A stretch of DNA of 64,000 nt from Antedon mediterranea (lineage: Eukaryota > Echinodermata > Crinoidea > Comatulida > Antedonidae): positions 37,125,795 through 37,189,794 of the forward strand of contig NC_092670.1 of the NCBI RefSeq assembly GCF_964355755.1. The letters run 5' to 3'. The stretch's first letter is position 1. Every line of letters begins with the position of its first letter. This document shows, one piece after another, positions 1 to 11,600 of the stretch. The notes beneath the pieces are model-generated. The model ran no database searches, had not been told where the DNA came from, and worked only from the letters and a program-made list of their open reading frames with translations. The position numbers and the translations under genes were made by a program.

Positions 1-223
1 TTGAAAATAAAAACACTCTTATTATTGTTGGCTACAGCAAATGTTTTTTACCGTAGCAATCTTATGATTTTAGGAACGGTGGAGGAACGGCATTAAGCAT
101 AGGTATTAAGTATGCACTAAGTAAGTATATTATATAAAGCGTTGATGTTTAGCAATTCACAGAATGTATTAATCTGCTTTTCAGTAAAAGACGAATCAAA
201 GTTGAATTTAAATGGGTACTTAC

Positions 224-3200
224 TGTAATGGATATCCATACTGAATCCTCTAGAACCAACATTTCCCTTAAATTCAATCCAAATTACATTTTCCGATGAC
301 TTAAATAATCCTGCAGGAATTTGGTCACCACTATATTCAAATATTACACTTTGAAGAATAGAACTATTGCTACTGTCAGCTATACGTATGAACTCTGTCT
401 CGTTCAATGTACCAAAGTCGTTAAATTCAATATAAATTGTAGTATACTGTGGAGATGTTATCAACCAAGTACAATTGACGTTGTTGTTAAGATCTGGGTA
501 ATTGTATGATCGAAGTTGAAAACTTGGATTTTCTGAATCCAATTTTATATTTAGGTTTCCACAGTAAGGATCTGTTTTAGGTGAAACAGATACATTGATT
601 AATACTCTTTAAAAGCAAAATGGTTACTCAGCAGACTTGGTTTGAGATAAGAAAACTTAAATCGTTAATATTTTCCACAGAATTTTTTCTGTTAAGGATA
701 TTATAGTCTGGAAAAGAGATATGAAGCAAACGTACATCTTCTAGGATAAATCGTTTAGGATGGTTTTCCCTATAAAAAAAAACAATAAGACGTACCCTAC
801 GTTTTTCTATAAACTATGGTTAACTTAACACACTATAATGTTAAAATTCATATTGATAAAACAGATCTTACCATATTCCTCTGCAGTTGCTGTTGGTTGC
901 TGTATCGTCATTGATGTTGTTTCTTGCATAGGCGGCGGTGTATATGTTCCAATTACTAAAAAAGGTGTGTTACTTAATATCTTCGTAGTAAATTACATAA
1001 TTTTATAGGTAAAATTAAAACAATATAAAGTCTAAAAATCCAGGCATATGAGTGACTTGTGTTTATGAGCTTTCTTGAATATAGACATCTATTCTAAACT
1101 ATTGCTTTGAAGTTAGAAAGTAAGTACCCACAGACATCCAGAAATTGTTTGTTTCTTTATTGAACATTTCTTTAAACAGTTAAAGAATAGTGTGGAAGAG
1201 TGCATTTCCAAACAGTGTAGGCCTACATTAAATCTAACCAAACCCGACAGATAGGCTATGCCATAGGCCTACATTAAATCTAACCAAACCTGACAGATAG
1301 GCTATGCCATATGCCTACATTAAATCTAACCAAACCCGACAGATAGGCTATGCCATAGGCCTACATTAAATCTAACCAAACCCGACAGATAGGCTATGCC
1401 ATAGGAGGCCTACATTAAATCTAACCAAACCCGACAGATATGCCATAGGCCTACCTTCAGAAATGACAACCGTATCCCTATCTCCACCACGTAGAAAGTC
1501 GTTATCAGTTGAACCAGTTCCTTCTATTGCATCAATCAGACTTGTCTTCAGTTCATTTTCAAAGTCTGTCCTATAGTTCTTGGGCGTATTGAACGTCAAA
1601 ATGAAGTTTGCTACGATGCTTCCACCACTAGAAATATGATTAATGAATTCACGCTCATGATTAAAGACTTGAATCAGTAAACACGCATTTCATTGCAGCA
1701 TGTGCATAAATGTAAACACAAACAATACTGTAATAAAAAAATGGTCATGCACACGCCCATATCAAATATAAATATACAATAAGACACAGATTTTTTAACT
1801 TTGTCATTTTGTATTTAGGCCCAATAAACATCATTTTGTAATTCGTTCGGAATCTGGATATTAAACAAATGTTTTTCTTAATTTTTATATTTTACTATTT
1901 ACAAAACTAGTAACATACCGAAATTCGGTGACAGACGATCCAACATATGTCACATTTTCAAGTGACATGTAAACTTCATCAAGCTATGGGGAAAATCGTG
2001 AAAAGATTACGTAACCTTATTAAATATAATGGAAAAGTTTAACTTGAAAGATATAACAATAAATATGATTATGATGATTATAACACAATTTTTACGGAAA
2101 TATTTACTGCGGTAGTATCAGTATAGAGTAACTAGTTTATAAAAAAATTTTTTTTTATGTTTTTTCTTCTTTTTTTTCAATATTTCAAAAGAGTAACTAA
2201 AATCAGATTTACTCACTGAGGCTTCAATATCGTTTGCTAACTCCCGGAATTCCTCTGAATTTGGATCATTAAAGACCTGTTGAAAATTTGCTATAGATCC
2301 ATTTATTGTCAGAAGTGAAAATGAACCGTCAAAGTTTCTAGAAACTAATTAAAAATAACATTTGAATAATATTGATACGGCTGTAAGAGTTGGCCTACTT
2401 TCTTACTATTTCTTTTTATACGATACTGTTACTGTTGTACTTGTACTGTACTAGTATTCGTGGTGTGTTACTATATGAGATGAGTTTTATAATTAATATA
2501 TAGTTAGACATAAGTTAGTTACTGTTAATATTAGTAGAAGTTAATTTGTCAGTGTGACCTCTGATTTTGTGCTGTAACCTGTAAATAAATGGGCTTATAG
2601 GAAATTCTTGATTTACAATCTTGATAGTTATAAAACATACCTAACTGTTCAACTTCGGTAGGTGTTTGGTCACCGGTGGTTGAGTCATCAAAATCAAAAA
2701 CTGTAATGAAAATGGTTTGGATGTCAAATGTTTAAAATGTAGGAGTGTTGATTAGTAAATATAACACATTATTCCAGCTAAAATTATGATTGTTATAAGT
2801 GTAGCAGGAGGAATGACCTATTCGTTCCACATAGTAGATATATTGTGTAAGTCGTTCAAACAAGTGGCCAGTTCTATATATTAGAAAAAATCGTCTTACC
2901 GTATACATACATGTATAAACCAAATGCAATTAGACCAGCTAATGTTATCCAAAATAAGGCCATCAGTAGAGAGTGTGTAATTAGGATGGTCCTCCCGCTA
3001 AGCATTGGCGTAGCTGCGTGTCTCCGCTGTAGGACATGCTTCGTTTTCTGTATCTTTAGTTTGCCTTTATTAGATTGTATAGAGCGATTGTTTTTATTAA
3101 TGTGCTTGTTTGGTCTTATGTTTTTGATATCGTCTCTCTGTTGTGATGGATATACAGGTTCCTGGTATTGCGGCGTTGTGTTGTTGTTACTGGATAGGGT

Positions 3201-3298
3201 TGAACTTGGTATCGGACGAGGTGCATCTCGATATGGAAAGGGGGCAGGTGGATATCCTCGCCTATCGTGCCATGTCGGCCTCGCATTAAAGTTATAGG
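224..3298 (-). CDS. Type II membrane SEA-CUB protein, matriptase-like N-terminal part (partial gene)
   Basis: Seven exons in transcript order: 3298-2900, 2700-2641, 2344-2217, 1983-1919, 1627-1455, 955-872, 571-224. All have GT-AG borders and reading phase is continuous. The first gives a Pro/Asn/Arg-rich tail, a basic stretch and a hydrophobic segment (TILITHSLLMALFWITLAG onward), so an N-in/C-out type II anchor. The next four make a SEA domain with the typical EFRGGSIVANFILTF core; no clear G-SVVV-type self-cleavage site is seen. A short Thr/Pro linker (872-955) leads to a CUB domain starting DPYCGNLNI, with NCTWLI and IWIEF strands. TM-SEA-CUB order is that of matriptase (ST14) and relatives, which continue with more CUB, LDLRa and a trypsin domain; those would lie left of the window. 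The start-codon exon, right of 3298, was not found. Domain calls are solid; membership in the protease family is inference. Confidence 0.8.
1218..1455. repeat. 46-bp tandem repeat, about five copies
   Basis: Units begin near 1221, 1267, 1313, 1359 and 1408 (GCCTACATTAAATCTAACCA...). The last unit, shortened, touches the SEA exon, and the minus-strand splice donor GTAGGCCTATGGC of that exon is itself repeat sequence, so the other units carry similar donor-like strings. Confidence 0.9.
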
Positions 3299-5690
3299 CT
3301 GTAAATTAGAATATAAAGCTTGCGAAATGTATACAAAACAAGAAGGTTTAATAACAATCATCATCCCACTTTTAGAGTTGTCATTTCCATACAGCTACTA
3401 AACTGACATTCGTGTATATTGTTTGACGTCACCATCGTACGTCAATGTTGTAGTTATCGCCAATTACCCTATAATTTTTGATTTAATCACTTCATTTCAG
3501 AATAAATATTCCATATATACTGTACAACAATAAATAATACAAAACCGGAAAATCAAGGTAAATAGGATTTTTTCCTACTTAGCGTAGAGATTTGAATATC
3601 GTAACAAATAGTTCGTGGTACACCAACCAGATCATTTGTATACACCCCATCTGTGTAGGCCTACCATACACACTAAATTTAATTTACGAACCGTTATGCA
3701 GTTCCTACTTTATGAAAAAGCCCCATACATTTTAATAAAAAGAAAATATGAATAAAACATTTCGTAACTTACACATAATAAAACAAACTTACAGATCATA
3801 TAGATGCATGTAATATATCAACGTTATGATTATAGGCCTACTGTAATTTAATCATCTGCGGCCATGATTCCGATGGGAGGACCCGATACCAATTTCAATT
3901 ATACTACAATAGATCAATCAATTTATAACACGAAATTTTGTAACGCCTATTTTTTATCATTCAATATGCGCAAAAAATTATATCGATTTTAACAATAGTG
4001 AAATAATAGCACAGCTGGATGATTTGTGCGCCGGCGCATCCAGGAGCAGAAAGTGAGCAACTGTTAAATTGTATAGCGCCACCAAAGATCGATATTTAGC
4101 GCCACCAATAGCTTTTAACGTTTTAAACTTTTTTTCTGGCATGGTGTGTGTGGTGGTGGTGTTTCCTCGATCTCTCTTTTTTTAAATCTAAATTCTAACA
4201 TAATTTATATTTCTTTTTGTAAAAAGTTTGTACATTCTGGTTAAGTAAAGGGTAGCTAGGATAGGCCTAGATAGGACCGCTAGGCCTAGGCCTCAGCAGG
4301 CTCTCTCTTGCCCTCTAGCTAGGCTAGGCCTATATATTAATTAGGCCTACTAGCTAGGCCTAACCCTAGCTAGGCCTATAGGCCTCTAGCTAGGCTAGGC
4401 CTAGTGAGTGTAGTAAGTAGGCCCAGGCCTAGTGGTCTAACCTAGCTGTTTGGGAAGGCTAGGCATTGAAGCCTAATAATAAGGCCTAGTGTGTAGGCTA
4501 GGCTATGAATGCATGTGCTGCTTTCGACAGCATTAATTTCAATTTGTCCAATATATTATAAAATATCAGAAATTTGTTTTCTGTACACATAATTATGATA
4601 TCATCATATTCAATAACATATTATTAAGCTAGGCCTAGCTTAGACTTTGCCGGCTCCTAACTAAAACTATACTATAGGCCTGGCCTACTAGTTATGTAGT
4701 AGGCCTAGTAGGCTTATCAATAATTTTAATAGATATAGGCTAGTCTTCTACTAGCCTACTTACTACTAGCTAGAGAGGGCCTTCTAGCCTAGCTAGAGTA
4801 TCCAGCCTTATTAATATATTAGTTTACCACATTTACTAGCTGGCTATTAGAGTAGTAGGTAGAGAGAATAAAATAATTTGATAGTAGAGTGTTAGATTTA
4901 TTCTAGGTAGGTCTAGTACTAGATATAGTAGGCCTAGTAGCTTTGAGATTTAAGAGTAAGCCTAGCTAGCAGATATGACTAAACTCCTTCTTACTACATA
5001 GCACTAGGCCAAGACATCTACAAATATATTATTCAACTCTAACCAAATATAATATTAAATATTCAAGAGTAATCCCACTCACAATTTTGCACCCAACAAA
5101 CAAGCCCATGGGAATGCACTATTTTCTGTAACTTATCGTTTAAATTATAAGGCTTTAAAAATGCAAGCTGCGATAAATATTTCCTGTTAAATGTGAATTA
5201 AACTTTGCGACCTCACAAGAAAAAATTAGTAACTAGTACTTTTGAGTACAATATAGTATGTGTTTGTTTTCCCTATTCAAGGTTGGATTATAATGATCTA
5301 AATTTGATTTTCCCACATAAACATGTATGTTAGATGCATTAAGTTTCAGTTCAAACAATGTGTGTGATTTTTTTTTTTCTAATCAAATTAAGCCTTGTGA
5401 CTAATTCATGTTTAAAACAAATAAAATATCCTTGAATTTACAATCAGAAAATTGAACAATAAAACCTATTATTAGGAAGATATTTCTTACAGTAATAGAC
5501 CTTCACAAAGCAATAAAAACATGTCAAAATACCAACAAAAAAAACAAAAAACAGTTTTATTATTTGATTTAAATTTCAGTCACTATGACACTTCAATTTA
5601 GATCAAATATATCTATATTTTTGTATTCATTGATTTTATGCAATTCTTTTTTTTTTTTATGATTTCATTTTATCATATTTTTTATTTTAG
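3299..5690. other. Intergenic interval between divergent genes, TAGGCCTA-rich
   Basis: It separates the minus-strand SEA-CUB gene from the plus-strand coiled-coil gene, so both promoters and 5' exons should lie here, but I could not place them. From about 4255 to 5010 the sequence is dominated by overlapping TAGGCCTA, CTAGGC and TAGCTAG words. A direct repeat TAGCGCCACCAA lies near 4073-4110. No convincing ORF. Confidence 0.6.
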
Positions 5691-5696
5691 TCTAAC

Positions 5697-8600
5697 ATGT
5701 CATCTATCAAAGTAGATGAGCAGAAATCACTTTCTCAAACCAAGTGTATTGCAGGTAGGCAGTTTTAAAGTTGTACTTTAAAATTATTATTATTTTTTTT
5801 TTATAACAATATTGAATTAGCCACTTTGTGTACTGTACTTAATTCAACTTTGGTTGGTCTGTTGGTCAATAAAATGCATGATCTCATATGAGGACACAAG
5901 TTATTTTGAATTGGTAGTTTTAAAAATACCATTTTTGCAGGTGTAATGGGAACTTCCAATACCCCATGACTTGTCAGCTTTTTGCATGAATAGGGAAACG
6001 CATAACCGAAATTAGCATAATACCTTCCTGATTAGTCCAGGGTTCATGGCTATTGCAACTTATTACACCTCAATAAAAATCAATACCCTTGATATGTCTG
6101 CGATCAAAGGCTATCTTTATAGATGTGAATTAAGACTAATGTCATGATTATATGTGAATTAATGTGTGACATTTTACATCATAAATTTATATATTATGAT
6201 TAATATTGTTTTTAAAAAGCAATATTTAAAAATATGAATATGATTGAATTATTATTTTAATTTGATGTCTATCATAGATACAAATTAAGTCTAATTTCAT
6301 GATTATATGTGAATTAATGTGTGACATTTTTCCACTATAAATTTATATATTAGGATTAATATTGTTTTTAAAAAACAATATTTAAAAATATGAATATGAT
6401 TGAATTATTATTTTAATTTGATGTCTATCATAGATGCAAATTAAGTCTAATTTCATGATTATATGTGAATTACTGTGTGACATTTTACATCATAAATTTA
6501 TATATTATGATTAATATTGTTTTTAAAAAGCAATATTTAAAAATATGAATATGATTGAATTATTATTTTAATTTGATGTCTATCATAGATACAAATTAAG
6601 TCTAATTTCATGATTATATGTGAATTAATGTGTGACATTTTTCCACTATAAATTTATATATTAGGATTAATATTGTTTTTAAAAAACAATATTTAAAAAT
6701 ATGAATATGATTGAATTATTATTTTAATTTGATGTCTATCATAGATGCAAATCAAGTCTAATTTCATGATTATATGTGAATTACTGTGTGACATTTTACA
6801 TCATAAATTTATATATTATGATTAATATTGTTTTTAAAAAGCAATATTTAAAAATATGAATATGATTGAATTATTATTTCAATTTGATGTCTATCATAGT
6901 TGCAAATTTTAAAGTCTTATAATTATGTAAATTAATCTGTGATATTTTACACTATAAACTAGAAAGCCACTCCGAGAGTGCATATCTCCGCCTACTGTAA
7001 AATTCTGCTACATAAGATGTCTGTGTGTCTTAATGCTGTTTGTGATTTAGGCTAATTTCACTATAAGCATGTGTATGCGAGTTTGGCGTAATGGTTATAT
7101 GTAACAAGCCTTTCAATTAATAATAGCTTCAGTTGACTAACAATAGAACAGCAACGCGAAAATCAAACGAGTGAGTTTGAAAAGAAATAGGTTTTTCAAA
7201 AAAGGTGCACATTAAACAGTCAAATTATGTTTTAAAAATAACAAATCACAAATTATAACTCTTGCCTCTTGTAGTTCTTGAGAAAATGCAATTTCAGTTT
7301 ACTTGTTACTTTAACGCCCGTATTCTTAAACCGGACTTTAGTCGTAGTTCGAGCTAAAACTAAAAAAATGACGTTATTACTCCCTTATCCCATTTAATTG
7401 ATCCATATCAGTTTGCATACCAATCATGCAGATCTGTCGATGATGCGATACTAACTCTTACCCAACTGCTTAACCAGCATACAAATAACTTAAGTTGTTA
7501 TGCGAGAGTTACCTTTGCTGACTTCTCCTCAGCATTTAATACCCTTAATCCTGCCATCTTAATAGATAAGTTGATTAAGCTAGAGGTGAACCCATCCATA
7601 ATTAAATGGATTGAAAGTTTCTTATGCAATCGAACACAGAAGGTATCTCTTGGTAACTATAAGTCGAGTGTGATCAACACAAATATAGGATCACCCCAAG
7701 GATGTGTGTTAAGCCCCCTCCTATTTATTTTATATACCAATGACTGTAAGTCAACTTCTAGTAGCATACATTACTTAAAATACGCGGATGACACCGCCAT
7801 TGTTGGCCTATTAAAAAACAGAGCTAGTGAAACTGAATATCATGATGAAATCGTTGCTTTTTCGAATTGGTGTAAGGCAAATTGCCTCTTACTAAACGAA
7901 AAGAAAACCAAAGAAGTAATAATTGATTTTCGAAAAAAATGTACTGCTCTGGCTCCCCTAAAAATTAATAATCAGGAAATTGAATCTGTTGAAAGCTACA
8001 AATACCTAGGTGTGACTGTTGATAACAAATTTAGCTGGGAGAAACACTGTAAAAATACTATAAAAAAAGGAAATACACGACTGTTCTTTCTCAGAAAACT
8101 GAGAAATTATGGGGTAGATAGAACTGTATTAAATTTATTTTACTCTTCGATTGTTGAGAGTGTGCTCACTTTCTGTTGTGTTGCCTGGTTTTGTGGATGT
8201 AGAACAGAAGAAAAAACCAGATTACAACGAATATTAAATAAAGTAGGTAGGATCACAGGATCTAGACATAATTTGGATGACCTTTGCAACAAAATCATAA
8301 GAAATAAGGCTATGAAAATATGCGACGACTCAAACCACCCTTTAAATAAACATTATGTTAAAATGAGATCAAAAAGACTAAATGTGCTGAGATCGTGCAA
8401 TAGTAGGGTTATGCGATATTTTAATTCTTTTGTTCCGTATTCTATTAGACTGTTAAATGATTTTGCATAATTTTTGATGTATTGCAGCTTTTTATTTTTT
8501 ATTTAGTTAATTGTAGTCTTATGTTCATACTTGTACATTGTTAAATAATATATAGTGTTTTTAAATATTGTAATTAATTTTTTTTATATGAAACGTTTTT

Positions 8601-11600
8601 ATAAATTTTTGTACAATTTTGTGAAAAGCACTCAAAATATTTTCCTATGTGGACGAAATAAAGTTATCAGTTATCAGTTATCAGTCATTTTAATTCATAA
8701 ACCGAACTTCAACTAAATCACCGACTAAATCAGGCCAACCTCGACGAAATCAAGACGGATTTTGATCAATTTTTTTAGTCCTGGAGGGGGAAGACTAAAT
8801 GGTCGACTAAATGGTTTTTAAACGATGTTTATAAAAAACGTAACAGTCATTGAGTTGTTATATTGGCAAGATATTGAAGAATGTAATAAAATTTATATTA
8901 GCTTAATTAAATATACATTGGTATAAGTTATAATAATGAAAATCATCTTTATTTACAACTGTATACAAATTACATTATTTTCTTCGCGCAAGTCCGACTT
9001 AAACTACGTGACGCCATAGCGACAATGGGAGATGCGGCAATTCACCACGCGATAGAATGTTTAGGGGGCCTAGCGCTTTCTTGGCACGCTATGAAGTGCG
9101 TGATTCGTCGCGATCATACTTTGTTGGGGGTCTAGAAAATATAAAAGTTACCGTACCGCCATGGTTCCTAAATATATTTTGTAGATTTTATTTGTTGTTA
9201 ATCAAATATACTTCACTGTTAAATTATACTGATATTGTTCTAATAATTAACGATTAAAATTATTTTTCTTGTGTATAGTCCTGATGCGTAAAAAGTGTTG
9301 TAAGAAATGGAAAGTGATATCAATGCGCAAAATTTCGTCTGCTCCACAAATACTCTCTTGTCATTGGCCAATGTATAGCCTTTAGTACCCAGACGTGTGA
9401 AACTCGACTAAAAGCTCGACTTCATTAAGTCGAACTGCAAACTTCGACTACTTCGTTTTTGAATCGAATTTGAAGTAATAGCTCGAACTACGACTTTTCC
9501 AAGTCGAACTTCGAACTACGACTAAAGTCCGGTTTAAGAATACGGGCGTAAGACTGCTCACCGACTTTTGAAAAAATCTGTCCTATCTTTTAACACTAGC
9601 AGGTCAGAAAAGTATACTAAAAAGTGGTCCAGAATTGGGACCATGGTCCTAAATGGTCCCAAAATTTAATGGAATGGTCCTTGACCACATATCTATCTGT
9701 ATAGGCCTATTCATTTTGGTAAAAATCTTGTAATTACTTTTTGAGTAATCCTGCTAACAAACAAACAAACACATGCGACCGATTACATACAGTACCTCCT
9801 TGGCGGAGGTAAATTATATATCATGATTAATATTATTTTTAAAAAGTAATATTTTAACTCGAAAGTTTGGTGGTATCATACATAATATTTTAAAATATGA
9901 ATATGTATTGTTAATAAATAAACATATTCGTTAAATAATTATTTAAATTTAATGTCTTAAAAAATATTATTTTTCTTAGAGAATGTCTTTGAAGCTGAAC
10001 ATTCACTTCCAACAGAAAAGCCTCATGTTTACAGTCAAGCTGAAAACTTTTGTTTGAAAACAAAGATCTTTGAGGCTATCGAAGAATTGAAGATGAGACG
10101 GGTAAATACTATCACATAAAATATCGAATGTTTATAATGATGATTCATAATAATTATTTGTGTTCTATTACATATCTGTATTTGGATATGTAGCAATAAT
10201 TAATCTTTAAATTTAATGTAATTCTTACATTTATTTTGGGTTGGAGATACTTAATGTTAATAATATTTATTATTGATTTAAATAATATTAGTGATAACAA
10301 GATGCTGTCGATTTTACAGTTTCGCCAAAAAAATAGGACCTTATGAATGTTCAGGTGCTTAGATTTGAATGTAGCTTTTAAAATAAATATCTTTTAATAC
10401 GGTGTTTATTACTTTTGATCTCATTTCTGTATTCGATCACTTTAGCATCTGCATAAATGTATTAATATACCTACCACACCGAAAATTATATTCTACTCGG
10501 TGAAAAAAAAAATTGCTACCTGATTTGTACTGTGTTGTACTTATGAAATTTGACACCAACAAATTAGGATCTTGAGGAAATTTTAAACTAGCTATATAAA
10601 GAAATGACTGAACAGTAATGTTATTTTCCTTTGAATTACAATTTTTATAAAAATAAAACCAATTATATTTGTTTTAAACAGGCTTATTAAGATAAGATAA
10701 AATAGCTTTATTTATCCACAAGTGGAAATTATGATAGATAATAGATAATTATAGTATGTTGACTATACACTATCCCATCATTATAAAAAATATATATATC
10801 TAAGTGGTCTTAGTTCCTTATAACTGATTATCGGATTTTGTGATTCCATGCATGACTTTCCACACCTATATCATTTATTAACTAACTTAACCGTACATCC
10901 GTTCTGATCCTGTTCTTCCTCTGTCTTTTCCATGATCTTATTTCCAAATTGATTTAAATAGATTACCAAAATTGTAATTATAATAAGTACTGTACCTCAC
11001 TGTATAAATGTAGGAACTTGGTTTCTAGCCAATTATATCTAAGTGTTGCATGTTATTGTTAGAGTTCAGCAGGATAATAAACAGACTAATAGAAATAGAT
11101 TCCTTTGATTAAAAAAATAGATTATCGTTCAATATAATGATGATAATTTTTTGTAATTATAATTCATATTAATTATTGTCATGTTATGTTAGTATAAAAG
11201 TACCTTATGCACTATTTAAGTTCTCATAAATTCTAACTAAGCAAGTTTTTACAATTTGAATTTAGTATTTTGGCAGACTTGGCATGCCATAGTGTTACAG
11301 TATTACACTACTGTAACTGAAAAAAGGTGTTATATGTTTGGTCCTAAAAATAAATTCCCCATGCCATTTTTGCGGTTTATGAATTACTAATTAGAATAAT
11401 TGAATAAGAATATAAATAGTATACAATACACACAAAATAGTTCAATTTAGGCCTGACTTTGAGACACTGAATTAAATTTTTTTTTTTTAGTCGTGTGCAA
11501 CGCGACTCTACAGCTCACTATGTTGGTCGGTTGGTCGGTAAACACTAAGTTGAGCACTCGATTGCAACCATGTATATGGCCTTGTTTTAGGGGATTTTTT

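Larger units (their letters stand above)
7315..9548. mobile_element. TIR DNA transposon, PIF/Harbinger-like ends, non-autonomous
   Basis: CGCCCGTATTCTTAAACCGG... at 7315-7352 is matched by its reverse complement at about 9511-9548, an inverted repeat of roughly 38 bp. TAA flanks both ends (7312-7314 and 9549-9551), a 3-bp duplication typical of PIF/Harbinger. The interior has repeated GACTAAAT/AAGTCGAAC subterminal words and a short ORF around 9026 (MGDAAIHHAIECLGG...) that I do not recognise. No intact transposase. A LINE fragment is nested inside. Superfamily is inferred from TSD length and TIR style. Confidence 0.65.

Noticed and set aside
2911-3297. 128-aa plus-strand ORF
   Set aside because: Antisense shadow of the TM-encoding exon, whose minus-strand frame has splice sites, phase continuity and domain sense.
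3116-3364. 82-aa minus-strand ORF starting MMIV
   Set aside because: It runs through the splice acceptor in a frame different from the supported exon.
9057-9257. 66-aa ORF inside the TIR element
   Set aside because: No recognisable transposase motif and no splice support; kept only as part of the mobile element.
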